From Streptomyces sp. TRM70350 (GTDB taxonomy: Bacteria; Actinomycetota; Actinomycetes; Streptomycetales; Streptomycetaceae): a stretch of DNA of 64,000 nucleotides. Shown here in pieces: positions 25,382 through 33,934 of this stretch. A program made the translations under genes and the position numbers. How positions within the stretch are numbered: position 1 is the stretch's first letter; each line of letters begins with the position of its first letter. The stretch is taken from positions 46,841-110,840 of the forward strand of contig NZ_JAHUXH010000026.1 of NCBI RefSeq assembly GCF_019219825.1, read 5' to 3'. A model generated the notes under the pieces. That model made no database searches. It was not told the origin of the DNA and saw only the letters and a program-made list of their open reading frames with translations.

Positions 25382-26515
25382 TCAGAACCGCAGGGGTCGC
25401 GTTCCTCCGGGATCGGAGGAACGTGTGACGCTTTCCCGGATCACGCTATCGCTGGCGCGCAGAGCCGCCGTCAGTTCTCCTCTCAGCTCGTCCGGGAGGA
25501 TCCCAGCGCCGAGGGCGCAGGCGCACACCAGGGTGCGACAGTCCTGCACTTGCCGGTCCGTGGCGATCTCGGTGTACAGAGGATGAGCCAAGTTCTCGCG
25601 GGCCGCGTAGCCGTCTTCTGCGTCCGTCGTCCTGCGGTGGAGGTGCTCGACGATGCGGTGCGCGGCGAGCGCCCCGGCGGAACCGATCGCGTCGAGGACT
25701 GTAAGTCCGAGCCGGGTGTCGAAGACGGTCATCCCGGGTTCGGTCTTCCGTCCGAGGTAGGCCGTCACCAGGTCTGCCAGGTGACCGTCGATCGGTTGCC
25801 CGGCGTCGCGGCGGCATAGAACGGTCAGGCATGCCGTGACGGCTTGTTCCCACGGGTCGCCGGGCATCGTGTCGGCAAGGAGGACAGCTGCCCAGGCGGT
25901 GTCACCCGCGGCGAGGGCGGCGAGTACGGCGACCTGTCGGCCGTCGAGCATCCGTTTTCCGATGCCATGGTGGGCTTCGATGTGCGCCAGCGCCTCGGCC
26001 CATCGCCCCTCGGCGGTGAGGGTGCGTGTGCCGTCGGCGAGGAGGACGCGCCACAGCCACGCGCGAACCTCCTGGCGGTCTTCACCGGTCGTAGTGAGGT
26101 CCGCAGGTACGTTGACGCCTTCGAACCGGGCGGCTGTGCCCGCCTCGACGGCCTTGTACAGGTCGAGCAGTCGCTGACGCCCCTCATCTGCGCGGCCGGC
26201 GCGAATCTGGAGGCGGGCCAGGTTGACGACCGGTTCCAACCCTCGGATCGCGCTCATGCCGGGGAGGGGGCAGGCGTGGAGGTAGGCGGCGGCGTGTTGG
26301 TGGCACATCTCGCGGGCGAGATCGGGAAGGCCGAGGTCGGAGGCGATGAGCGCGGCCTGGTTGTAGACGGCCGATGCAAGCCCTTGGTCGGTCTTGTTCA
26401 CCACGGTGTCGGCCAGGTCGACGAGACTGCGCACACGCTCGGGCAGGGGCAGGCAGGCGGGCCGGAATCGGGCGACGAGCGGGAAGCGCTGGGCTGTGGG
26501 TCCGTGCGGATCCAT
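25382..26515 (-). CDS. Helical-repeat protein at the end of the lanthipeptide operon
   Basis: 377 aa from the ATG at 26515. The whole protein is alpha-helical with TPR-like helix pairs (LASAVYNQAALIASDLGLPDLAREMCHQHAAAYL, RGLEPVVNLARLQIRAGRADEGRQRLLDLYKAVE). No catalytic motif is visible. It lies 87 bp downstream of the methyltransferase gene on the same strand and is the last gene before the convergent relaxase. I recall similar uncharacterised helical proteins beside FxLD lanthipeptide genes, which would make it an accessory or regulatory partner, but I cannot confirm this here. Confidence 0.75.
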   Translation of the reverse strand: MDPHGPTAQRFPLVARFRPACLPLPERVRSLVDLADTVVNKTDQGLASAVYNQAALIASDLGLPDLAREMCHQHAAAYLHACPLPGMSAIRGLEPVVNLARLQIRAGRADEGRQRLLDLYKAVEAGTAARFEGVNVPADLTTTGEDRQEVRAWLWRVLLADGTRTLTAEGRWAEALAHIEAHHGIGKRMLDGRQVAVLAALAAGDTAWAAVLLADTMPGDPWEQAVTACLTVLCRRDAGQPIDGHLADLVTAYLGRKTEPGMTVFDTRLGLTVLDAIGSAGALAAHRIVEHLHRRTTDAEDGYAARENLAHPLYTEIATDRQVQDCRTLVCACALGAGILPDELRGELTAALRASDSVIRESVTRSSDPGGTRPLRF

Positions 26516-26550
26516 GGGTCCCCCAGTGTGTGAGTGAGGGCTGGTGGGGC

Positions 26551-26586
26551 GACGGTGCCCGCCGCCTGCGTGCCGCAGGCACCGTC
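26551..26586 (-). other. Hairpin between the methyltransferase and TPR genes
   Basis: GACGGTGCC (26551-26559) pairs with GGCACCGTC (26578-26586); an inner GCCTGCG/CGCAGGC stem can compete with it. No T-tract follows, so it may slow or process the transcript rather than end it. Confidence 0.5.
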
Positions 26587-26602
26587 CGCTACACGTGGGG
26601 CG

Positions 26603-28684
26603 TCACCGCCAGTCGACGACGATGCGGTTCAGCGGGGTGTCGAGGGCGAAGAGCCCCGGGCGCTGCTCGATCTCGGGGGCGTCGAGAGGCTGGATTTCGA
26701 ACGTGGCCTCACGGTCGCGGTAGTCGCGGTCCCAGGTGCGGATGGCGTCGGCGACCCTCGCGGCCAGCTCATCGCTGCCGGGGCCGTGGCCGACGACACC
26801 GAACTCCCAGAGCTTGCCACCCTCGGGGGTCTTCTCCTTCGAAAGGCGCCGGGCGAGGTAGGTGACGGCACCCTTGTCGACGACCGCGGTCGACGAGGGG
26901 TAGGGGTCCTCGGTGAGCAGGGTGCCCTTGGCGCTCTGGGGGAAAAGCATCCGGATCAGACCGGAGGGCAGGGAGCAGGTGATGAACAGTTCCATCCACT
27001 CTGGCGACTCCATGGCGCGGACCGTCATGCCGGTCCATTCCTCGGTGCGCGGCTGGTCGAGTACGCCCGCGAGGGCGTCGGCGTCGATGTTGAGCCCGGC
27101 GGGGGCCTGGAGTCGTACGGCGCCGTCCGTGCTGAGAGGGATCACTCGGCGGTCGTCGTCAGCGATGCCCCGCCGAAGCGGCATGAAGGTGTTCATCTCG
27201 CTGCCGAGGGACACCCACCGGCCGTCGCGCTGCTCGTAGGCGATGGAGCGGGAGACGGTGCCCTTGAGGCGCTGGGGGACGAGGAGCCGGCCGCCGGGTG
27301 CGAGTTGCTGCTGCCAGGCGTGCGGTACGCCGTGCGCGCCGACGGTGGCGATGATCCGGTCGTACGGTGCTGCTTCGGCGTAGCCGAGTGCCCCGTCGCG
27401 GGTCACGGCCTCGACGTTGGTGATTCCGGCGGCGGCGAGGTGCGTGCGGGCACCCTCCACGAGGTCGTCATCGACGTCGAGGGTGGTCACGTGTCCGTTC
27501 TCGCCGACCAGGTGGGCGAGCAGACCGGCGTTGTAGCCGGTGCCGGCACCGAGTTCGAGGATGCGCTCGCCGGGCTGGGCGTCGAGCTGGTCCAGCATGA
27601 GGGCGACGACGCCTGGCTGGGAGGCGCAGGAGATGGACGTGCCGTCGGTGTTGTACTTGATGTGTACCGGTGCGTTGGCGTAGGCGTCTTCGAGTGACGC
27701 GTCGGGCACGAACACGTGGCGGGGCACGGTCCGCAACGCGGTCTCGACGGCGGGCGTGCGGGCGTGTCCGTCCGCGCGGAGCTGGTCGACCAGGGTGTTG
27801 CGGAGGCGCTCGGCGTCCGCCGTGGGGGTGGTGATCGTGTCGGTGTTCACCGCGCTGACGCTATCGATGCTGGCCGTTGCCTCGGTGGGCGACTCGGTGT
27901 GGTCACTCGTTCCCATGACTACCTCTCGTGCGATGTGGGACAGGGCGCTCTGGTCGTCCCGGAGGAGACCGGCGCGGTTGGCGTGGAAGATCACGTGGTG
28001 GGCGATGACGGCTCGCAGGCCGCGGGTGAGGGCGCCGCGGCCTGCGAGGTCGGCGAGCGTGGCACCAGCCCGTTCGAAGGCGGTCACCCATTCCTCGTGA
28101 GCGTGGAGTGGGCCGCCCAGGCGGCAGAGGCTGTGGGCGTCGGCGGTCATGAGCTTCCGCATGGGCGGGGCCAGTTCGGCGGCTCGTTCGGGTGGTGGTG
28201 GATTGGTGGCCGGTCGAAGGGCCGCTACCTTCGCCCATACGTCGCCTTGTTCGAACCAGTCGAGTCCAGCGCCGCGCATCATGACGCTCGCCAGCAAGAC
28301 TGTGGTCTCCCGGCGTCCCAGGTGCATCGGGCTCGTCTGGTAGGTGAGCAGGTGGCGGGAGTCGCTGTGGAACAGTTCGTGGGCTGCGTCCATGGCCTCG
28401 GGTCCGCCGAATGCGTCGGTCTCGGGCTCGTAGATGCCGGGCAGGCACGACACGGCCACGCCGTCGCCGATTAGATCGCTCAGGAGCGACTCAATGGTTG
28501 GTGAGGGCTTGTCGGCGAGGTAACGCAGTGGCCAGGGCTGCTTGTTCATGAACCACCAGCCGGTGAGCTGCCCGTCGGCCTCGGCCTGGATCAGGGCGGG
28601 GCCGAGGCGTTCGGCGATGGTGCGCCGGGCGCTCTCGCGGTCGAGAAAGGTGATGTTGTGCTGCTGCCAGCGGTCGGGAGGCAT
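26603..28684 (-). CDS. FxLD-system methyltransferase: LanB-C-like domain fused to an isoaspartyl O-methyltransferase
   Basis: 693 aa from the ATG at 28684 (GAAGGA upstream). Residues about 5-245 resemble the thiopeptide-type bacteriocin / LanB C-terminal domain (WQQHNITFLDRESARRT, GWWFMNKQPWPLRYL, AHELFHSDSRHLLTYQT). Residues about 285-500 are a protein-L-isoaspartate O-methyltransferase domain with the SAM motif ERILELGAGTGYNAGLLA and ISCASQPGVVALML. A further 190 residues follow. Homologues in class I lanthipeptide clusters methylate an Asp of the modified precursor, leading through a succinimide to isoaspartate. Substrate here would be Asp44 or Asp45 of the adjacent precursor (inference). 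It lies 21 bp downstream of lanC. Confidence 0.9.
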   Translation of the reverse strand: MPPDRWQQHNITFLDRESARRTIAERLGPALIQAEADGQLTGWWFMNKQPWPLRYLADKPSPTIESLLSDLIGDGVAVSCLPGIYEPETDAFGGPEAMDAAHELFHSDSRHLLTYQTSPMHLGRRETTVLLASVMMRGAGLDWFEQGDVWAKVAALRPATNPPPPERAAELAPPMRKLMTADAHSLCRLGGPLHAHEEWVTAFERAGATLADLAGRGALTRGLRAVIAHHVIFHANRAGLLRDDQSALSHIAREVVMGTSDHTESPTEATASIDSVSAVNTDTITTPTADAERLRNTLVDQLRADGHARTPAVETALRTVPRHVFVPDASLEDAYANAPVHIKYNTDGTSISCASQPGVVALMLDQLDAQPGERILELGAGTGYNAGLLAHLVGENGHVTTLDVDDDLVEGARTHLAAAGITNVEAVTRDGALGYAEAAPYDRIIATVGAHGVPHAWQQQLAPGGRLLVPQRLKGTVSRSIAYEQRDGRWVSLGSEMNTFMPLRRGIADDDRRVIPLSTDGAVRLQAPAGLNIDADALAGVLDQPRTEEWTGMTVRAMESPEWMELFITCSLPSGLIRMLFPQSAKGTLLTEDPYPSSTAVVDKGAVTYLARRLSKEKTPEGGKLWEFGVVGHGPGSDELAARVADAIRTWDRDYRDREATFEIQPLDAPEIEQRPGLFALDTPLNRIVVDWR

Positions 28685-28705
28685 AGAGGTCCTTCGGTCG
28701 GTGGT

Positions 28706-29980
28706 TCAAGCGGTGAGGAGGCATGCGTCCCAGGCGGACTGGGGTGGTGCGGCGGTGCTGGGCGCGAGGAGGGCCAGGGCTATGCCGGCGGCGCCGTCGA
28801 GTAGGCCGGGGCCGCCTTTCCGGTCCTGGATGAGCGCCGTGGCCATGAGTTCGGGGTCGGTGCCCGGCGGGGTGATCTCAGCCAGGAGGGCCGGGATCGC
28901 GGCGCGGAGTCTTCCCGCGGTCGAGGGGTGGGCGTCGTCGGCCGTACGCGCGGCAGTGTGGGCGAGGCCGGCGAACCCGTGGCAGAGGCCGTTGTCCGTC
29001 GTGGCCTTCAGCTGCTCGGGATCGGTGAGGGCGGCCACGAGCGCGTTCTCCGCGTCGATCTGGCGGCTGGCATCGCCGAAGGCAAGCGCCGCAAGTTGCT
29101 GGGCGCGGGCGAGGCCGGCGGTGCCGTAGCACCAGGATGGCCGCCTGGGGGCTGACGGGCCGAGACATCCCCTGCGCAGTTGGCCCTGAGTGACCCAGTA
29201 CGGCCAGACCGGTCCGCCGTCGACTATCTCCTCCCAACGGTCCAGCCAGGTCAGGATGGTGCGCAGTGCTGCATGGTGCCCGTGGATGACGTAGCCGTTC
29301 CGAGCTGCGAGGGCCAGGAGCGCGAGCACGCCGCCGATGCCGTGCGCCATACCGGTGTTGGCGTGCCCGCCAGGGAATCGGTCGTCCGGGCTGCCCGAGG
29401 GCCCGGTCTCCGCCCACCAGCCCGGCAGGGTCTCGCCGTGGTGGGTGATCGGTTCGGTGAGGCGCACGCAGTAGTCGAGAACGGCGCGCATCGTGGAACT
29501 GCCGGGGTCTCGGCGCAGTAAGTAGGCGCCGTATCCGGTGAGGCCCCGGATGGCGTCGAACTCGGCGAGCTGCGGCAGGCGTCCGGCGTCGATGCGGCGG
29601 TGTGCGGCGTCGAGACGGCGTCCGACGTCGACTGTGATCTGTCCGTCCATCACGTCGAGGGCGCGCAGGTAGGAGCCGGGAAGGTGGTCGGCGGCACAGC
29701 TCAGGGCATGGGCGAAGGCGGGAACTCCGTAGAACGGGTGGCTGTCCGGGCCGCTGGTGAGCGGTTGCCGGGAGGCGGCGGTGAGCCAGGCGTGGGCGCG
29801 GTGCCACGGGCCGCGGCCGTTAGCGGCCAGCTCGATGTGCAGGAGCGCGATTCCCGGCGGGCCGTATGCAAGGTGTTGCCGGTCCGAGGAAAGCGTCCTG
29901 GAGCCGAGGGGCGCGGTGTCGGGGTCGGCGAGCCGGGCGGCGATGGCGTCGACCAGGCCGAGCGCGGGGTGGAGGCTCAC
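28706..29980 (-). CDS. lanC: LanC-like lanthionine cyclase
   Basis: 424 aa from the GTG at 29980, preceded by AGGAGG and overlapping the lanB stop (GTGA). LanC features are clear: internal helical barrel repeats with GIALLHIEL, FYGVPAF, GLTGYGAYLL, GHANTGMAHGIGG, and the zinc ligands Cys in SWCYGTAGL and Cys-His in GLCHGFAGL, plus GGPGLLDGAAGIALAL at the end. It should activate precursor Cys thiols on zinc and add them to dehydroalanine/dehydrobutyrine to close thioether rings. It has a TTA codon at 29519-29521 (residue 154), implying dependence on the bldA tRNA. Confidence 0.93.
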   Translation of the reverse strand: MSLHPALGLVDAIAARLADPDTAPLGSRTLSSDRQHLAYGPPGIALLHIELAANGRGPWHRAHAWLTAASRQPLTSGPDSHPFYGVPAFAHALSCAADHLPGSYLRALDVMDGQITVDVGRRLDAAHRRIDAGRLPQLAEFDAIRGLTGYGAYLLRRDPGSSTMRAVLDYCVRLTEPITHHGETLPGWWAETGPSGSPDDRFPGGHANTGMAHGIGGVLALLALAARNGYVIHGHHAALRTILTWLDRWEEIVDGGPVWPYWVTQGQLRRGCLGPSAPRRPSWCYGTAGLARAQQLAALAFGDASRQIDAENALVAALTDPEQLKATTDNGLCHGFAGLAHTAARTADDAHPSTAGRLRAAIPALLAEITPPGTDPELMATALIQDRKGGPGLLDGAAGIALALLAPSTAAPPQSAWDACLLTA

Positions 29981-32900
29981 GACGCCGTCCTCCTGGTGCG
30001 GGCGGTCCAGGCCAGGGCAGCAGAGCGCGCCAGGTAGAGGCACACCTCTTCCTCCGGGAAGTTCACGGCGACGTGGCGCACGAAGTGAACGTGCAGCAGC
30101 GAGGTCAGGACGTCGTCGACGGCGATGCCCTGGGTGTCCGGGCCGGGCATGTGCGGCCGGTATGCGGCGAGCGCCGTATCCCGGTCAGCCCATCCCGACA
30201 CGATGGCGTCCCCGCCCGGGACCTGGCGCAGCCCCGCCCAGTCGTCGCACGGGTCGGCGAGCCGTACGGCGGCGGTGAACTGCGGGCGTGGAACGGGAGC
30301 GGGGGCTGTCGGCGGGATGTGATCGATCAGCCACCGCATCCCGGCCTCGGTGCTGCCAAGGAACGCGGAGGCGATCGCAACAGTGTGGGCCGCCACCAGC
30401 GTGCGCTGACTGGGGCGCTGTGGCTGCGTGAGCTGGGCCAGGATGACGCGCGAGTCCGCCCGGAACACCTCCTCGGCCGCCTCCCATGCGGTGTCGGAGC
30501 CCCAACGGCCCATCTCCCGGTAGGAGGTGGGATAGCGCAGGTCGGCCAGCAGGCCGATGCTGCGTAGCTCGTCGGCCCAAGCGCTCACCGTTCGAGCGGT
30601 GCTGGCGAAGGCTTCCGGGTTGGGGAGGGCGATGCGTACGCGGAGGTGTTGGTCCGGGTCGCGGAAGCGGATGAACCACCACGGCGGGTTGCCGAGCTGT
30701 TCGAGGAGGCCGGGCAAGTGCCGGGAGAGCAAGACGTCTTGGCGGCGTGGGTCACCGTAGAGCGCGGCCAGAAGAACCGACGAAGAGGCAGGCGTCTGCA
30801 TCTGGGCCGCAGACAGGGCACGGGCCCGGCTGGGGGCTGGCAGTGGCGGCCATGTCGACGGCCTGGTTGCTTTAAGTGGCACCACGACCTCGTGGGCTCG
30901 CCCGCCGCACCAGCCATACGCATCTGGTTCCGGGGCCTCGACGAGTACGGCCAGGCGCGTCCGGTCGAGGTGCTTGCGCAGGAGCGCACGGTGGCCGGCC
31001 TCGTCGAGGTCGAGGAAGAGGCGCCGGTCGTCCTCTACGAGATGGACGCGGCGCGGCAGTCTCCGCCGGGCACGCCAGTCGCTGAGCGCGGCGTCCCACT
31101 CAGCCCGAGGACGGGCACGGCCGGGCAGTTCGGACGCTTCCAGCCGCCAGCGCGCCGGGGCCAGCACTGTCCGGCCGTACCGCAGACGTGGAAGGAACGG
31201 CATCGCCGTTGCGGCGCCCCAGCCGAAGACGGTGACCTGCGCGCACTGGGCGCGGGACAGTTCGGTGAGGAACCGCACCAGTGGTGGGGTGTGGGTGCGG
31301 AGGTTCAGCGCGTGCATCCCGACGGCCTCCACGCGGTGGCCTCGCTCAGGGACGGCGAGGTACATGCGGCGGCCGTCGCACCCCACAGCCAAGTCCTCCG
31401 GGGTGAGGATGGTGTCCTGCGGGGCGCGGTGCTCCTGAAGGCTAATCACGGTGGGTAGAACCTGTGGGGAGCGGGTGACGTGGGCGCTCTCGGAAAGCAG
31501 GGGTGGGAAAGAGAGCTGCGCGGGCACGGTGTTGCCGTCTGCGGCCGGGAGGTCGGCAAGCTCGGCGGCCAGGGCCTCGCGGTCGGCGGGGGCCAGCACG
31601 CTGAGGAATCGGCCTGTGGAGACGCCGGCGCCTCGGGACACGCTCGTGATCTCCAGCCGGAACCGCCCACGCTGCAAGTCCTCCAGGCTGGCCGCGTGCA
31701 CCTGCACTCCGATCTCCAAGTGCGGCGGCAGCCGTGGCTCATCGGGACCCACGTCCAGGGTCTCAATCTGTTCGTCCGTGAGGATCACTTCGTCACGGCC
31801 GTCAAGCGCGGCGGCCTGAGCCAGCCGTACGAGGGTGTCATCCCGAGCGGAGACGCGGGGCCTGCGTGCGCTGGCCGGAGCGCCTGGGTAACCGTCGGGA
31901 TAGCCGGTGCCGCTGTCCGCGACGACCTCCGCGAGCGGCACCATCGTGCCGATGCCGTACCGCTCGTAGAACCGCTGGTGGTACTCGTTCCAGGCGGCGG
32001 TCCCGTACGGGCGGATGCTCAAGCGGGTCAGGGTGAGAGCGGCGCGCTCGATCTCTCGGGCGACCGCTTCCGGCAGAACGATCTGCGCGCCCAGACGGAG
32101 GTCGAGCGCGACGGGGTGGCGACGCAGGCCAGGGACGAGGTCTCGCATCCGCGCCGCGACGCTGTCCCGGCCGCCGTATGTGGCGCACTCCTCCAGGCCC
32201 GCCCGCACTGCGTGGAGCTCGCGTACGGTCTCCGCGACCGGGGCGAGGCTCCCGGCGTCGATCGCGTCGAGTTGGCCCACCAGATACCCGAGGGCATCGG
32301 TCTCGGTGCTCGGAGAGTGCAGGCCCGTGATCAGCACCCGCCGCCGGATTAACTCCGTAAGCAGTTGACACAACTTCTCGGGACCGGCCTCGGGGAAGTC
32401 CGCCTGGAGTTTGTCCGCGAGGGTGCCGAACCGGATCGGCAGTCGGGTCGCGGCAACGACCGCGCGCACCGGTCCGGTCAGGGCCAGAGACGCCTCGACT
32501 GCGCGAGTCCGGTCGTCCTGGACGTCGGGCTGGAAGGGCACGATGAGCCGGTCTCCCCGGTACGCCACGGTGTTGTTGATGACGACGGGCAGCCGTTCGA
32601 GGAGGTCCGGGCATGACTCCAGCCGTGCGACCAGGGCCGCCAGCCACTCTGCCCCCGCGCGGCCGACGGCCATGTGTTCCTCGCCCCAGTCTGCCCGCGC
32701 CTGCGGGCCGAACTCAGCGGTTGCAACGCCGGCGAACAGGCCGAAGGGCGTCGCCCGGTGCTGGGCGCGAAGCAGGTAGCGGGCTACGGACAGCGTCGCG
32801 CGCTGCACGTCGCGGCGGGCGGGGTGCTCGGCCGTACACAGAGCCCGTACCTGCGCGGCCAGGACCGGGCTGGAGTGCTGGAGTGCCTCGGCGACTTCCT

Positions 32901-33060
32901 TGTTCGCCCAGACCGCGCGTAGCCACGCCATGCGGGTAGACGAACCAGTGGGCGAGCGGTCATCGAGGTCAGGGCAGGGAGGAAACGGCAGGGAGGGCCG
33001 GGCCACGGCGCGCACGAGAGCAGTGGAGCCGGTGCGGAAAGCTGCGGGCGGAGCAACCAC
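29977..33060 (-). CDS. lanB: LanB-type lanthipeptide dehydratase, full length
   Basis: 1027 aa. The GTG at 33060 fits ACGGAGG about 7 bp upstream; a longer GTG start at 33120 would lie inside the lanA-lanB hairpin. The N-terminal glutamylation domain is seen in YLLRAQHRATPFGLFAGVA, LSIRPYGTAAWNEYHQRFYERYG and VPLAEVVADSGTGYP. The C-terminal elimination domain (about 740-1010) is present (WWFIRFRDPDQHLRVRI, YPTSYREMGRWG). The enzyme glutamylates Ser/Thr of the precursor using glutamyl-tRNA and eliminates glutamate. A TTA codon lies at 32350-32352 (residue 237). Its stop overlaps the lanC start by 4 bp. Confidence 0.93.
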   Translation of the reverse strand: MVAPPAAFRTGSTALVRAVARPSLPFPPCPDLDDRSPTGSSTRMAWLRAVWANKEVAEALQHSSPVLAAQVRALCTAEHPARRDVQRATLSVARYLLRAQHRATPFGLFAGVATAEFGPQARADWGEEHMAVGRAGAEWLAALVARLESCPDLLERLPVVINNTVAYRGDRLIVPFQPDVQDDRTRAVEASLALTGPVRAVVAATRLPIRFGTLADKLQADFPEAGPEKLCQLLTELIRRRVLITGLHSPSTETDALGYLVGQLDAIDAGSLAPVAETVRELHAVRAGLEECATYGGRDSVAARMRDLVPGLRRHPVALDLRLGAQIVLPEAVAREIERAALTLTRLSIRPYGTAAWNEYHQRFYERYGIGTMVPLAEVVADSGTGYPDGYPGAPASARRPRVSARDDTLVRLAQAAALDGRDEVILTDEQIETLDVGPDEPRLPPHLEIGVQVHAASLEDLQRGRFRLEITSVSRGAGVSTGRFLSVLAPADREALAAELADLPAADGNTVPAQLSFPPLLSESAHVTRSPQVLPTVISLQEHRAPQDTILTPEDLAVGCDGRRMYLAVPERGHRVEAVGMHALNLRTHTPPLVRFLTELSRAQCAQVTVFGWGAATAMPFLPRLRYGRTVLAPARWRLEASELPGRARPRAEWDAALSDWRARRRLPRRVHLVEDDRRLFLDLDEAGHRALLRKHLDRTRLAVLVEAPEPDAYGWCGGRAHEVVVPLKATRPSTWPPLPAPSRARALSAAQMQTPASSSVLLAALYGDPRRQDVLLSRHLPGLLEQLGNPPWWFIRFRDPDQHLRVRIALPNPEAFASTARTVSAWADELRSIGLLADLRYPTSYREMGRWGSDTAWEAAEEVFRADSRVILAQLTQPQRPSQRTLVAAHTVAIASAFLGSTEAGMRWLIDHIPPTAPAPVPRPQFTAAVRLADPCDDWAGLRQVPGGDAIVSGWADRDTALAAYRPHMPGPDTQGIAVDDVLTSLLHVHFVRHVAVNFPEEEVCLYLARSAALAWTARTRRTAS

Positions 33061-33090
33061 CAAGTACCTCCGTAGGTGGGGGCGGGCGGC

Positions 33091-33122
33091 TGGTGCCGCC
33101 GCGCGGAGACGCGGCGGCACCA
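33091..33122 (-). terminator. Intercistronic hairpin between lanA and lanB
   Basis: A perfect 13-bp inverted repeat (TGGTGCCGCCGCG / CGCGGCGGCACCA) with a 6-nt loop, 23 bp after the precursor stop. No T-run follows, so partial termination or mRNA protection of the precursor transcript is more likely than full stop; such hairpins often raise precursor levels over enzyme levels. Confidence 0.65.
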
Positions 33123-33144
33123 GACCGGATTGACCTCGGGCCGG

Positions 33145-33324
33145 TCAGGCGACGTTGGTGGTGCAGGCGCCGCAGGTGGACCCGCAGTTGTCGTCGGTCA
33201 GGTTGACCAAGCCCGCCGGGTCGGCGATCTCGACGAGGGAGACGTCCAGGTCGAAGCCGTCCGACGCCCCCGGGATCTGGGGGCGTACTTCGGTGCGGCT
33301 GGGAACTACGGTGCTGCGCGTCAT
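33145..33324 (-). CDS. lanA: FxLD-family lanthipeptide precursor
   Basis: 59 aa from the ATG at 33324, preceded by GAGGAG. The leader carries GFDLDV (residues 23-28), the family's FxLD recognition motif. The C-terminal core (about DPAGLVNLTDDNCGSTCGAC through TTNVA) has Cys47, Cys51 and Cys54 with Thr43, Ser49, Thr50, Thr55 and Thr56, enough for up to three thioether rings, and an Asp-Asp pair (44-45) that the clustered methyltransferase could convert to isoaspartate. The leader/core boundary is not marked by a GG or PxxP motif, so it is uncertain. It is first in the operon. Confidence 0.93.
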   Translation of the reverse strand: MTRSTVVPSRTEVRPQIPGASDGFDLDVSLVEIADPAGLVNLTDDNCGSTCGACTTNVA

Positions 33325-33514
33325 GCTGCAACTCCTCGCAATCGTTGTGGTGTTACTGGGCTGGAGTGCCCACCAGGTGCCGCCACGGGAGCGTCGCCAG
33401 ACGGCTGCTCCCCGGACGGCTCCTGGCCGCCCGGCACGAGGGGACGTGCTCCGCGTAGGAAAGTCCTCGCGGGCTGCCTGCCTCACGCCGGGAAGTCGTG
33501 TGCCGTGAGTCCGA

Positions 33515-33703
33515 TCAAGCGGATGTCGGCCGCCGCTTCATGAAGTAGGCGAGTGCCTGGGCCTTGAGACGATCGAGGCACGGCTCGCACGCGTAGAAGG
33601 GTGCGTGCTGCCCGTCCCACTGCACCGGGCCGAGCCAGATCACCAGGACTCCGGTACGCCCGCAGCCGAGCCAGCAATCACCGGTGATCCACGGCCACTC
33701 CAT
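33515..33703 (-). CDS. Small Cys-pair protein
   Basis: 62 aa. This frame (MEWPWITGDCWLGCGRTGVL, then FYACEPCLDRLKAQALAYFM) is preferred over the overlapping frame at 33483-33677 because it has two Cys-x2/3-Cys pairs that could make a zinc knuckle. It precedes a second small Cys-rich protein by 18 bp. Such small zinc-ribbon-like proteins are frequent near Streptomyces regulatory clusters; function unknown. Confidence 0.65.
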   Translation of the reverse strand: MEWPWITGDCWLGCGRTGVLVIWLGPVQWDGQHAPFYACEPCLDRLKAQALAYFMKRRPTSA

Positions 33704-33721
33704 GGAAGGACGTCCCCTTTC

Positions 33722-33934
33722 TCAGCTGGTCGGGATGGTCGATCTGGCGGCCTGGCAGTTGGGAGCGCAGGCCCAGAGCTGGAACGGCAGGCCCCGGTGG
33801 CGTATCTCGCCCAGCCGTCGACCGCTCGCTCCCAGCGGCCAGGCGCAGAGGGCGCAGTCCATGGCCATCTGCTGGCGGGGCCGGAGTCGAGCGAGATCCG
33901 GAAGGGGCGAGGGCGCCGTGGCCGGGATGCTCAC
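33722..33934 (-). CDS. Second small Cys-pair protein
   Basis: 70 aa from the ATG at 33934, which overlaps the ATPase stop by 4 bp (translational coupling). It contains CALCAWP and CAPNC, a Cys-x2-Cys / Cys-x3-Cys arrangement like its neighbour. No family recognised. The operon order is ATPase, this gene, then the 62-aa protein. Confidence 0.65.
   Translation of the reverse strand: MSIPATAPSPLPDLARLRPRQQMAMDCALCAWPLGASGRRLGEIRHRGLPFQLWACAPNCQAARSTIPTS

Noticed and set aside
33483..33677. Minus-strand frame overlapping the 62-aa Cys-pair gene
   Set aside because: Arg-rich, without the paired cysteines seen in the other frame.
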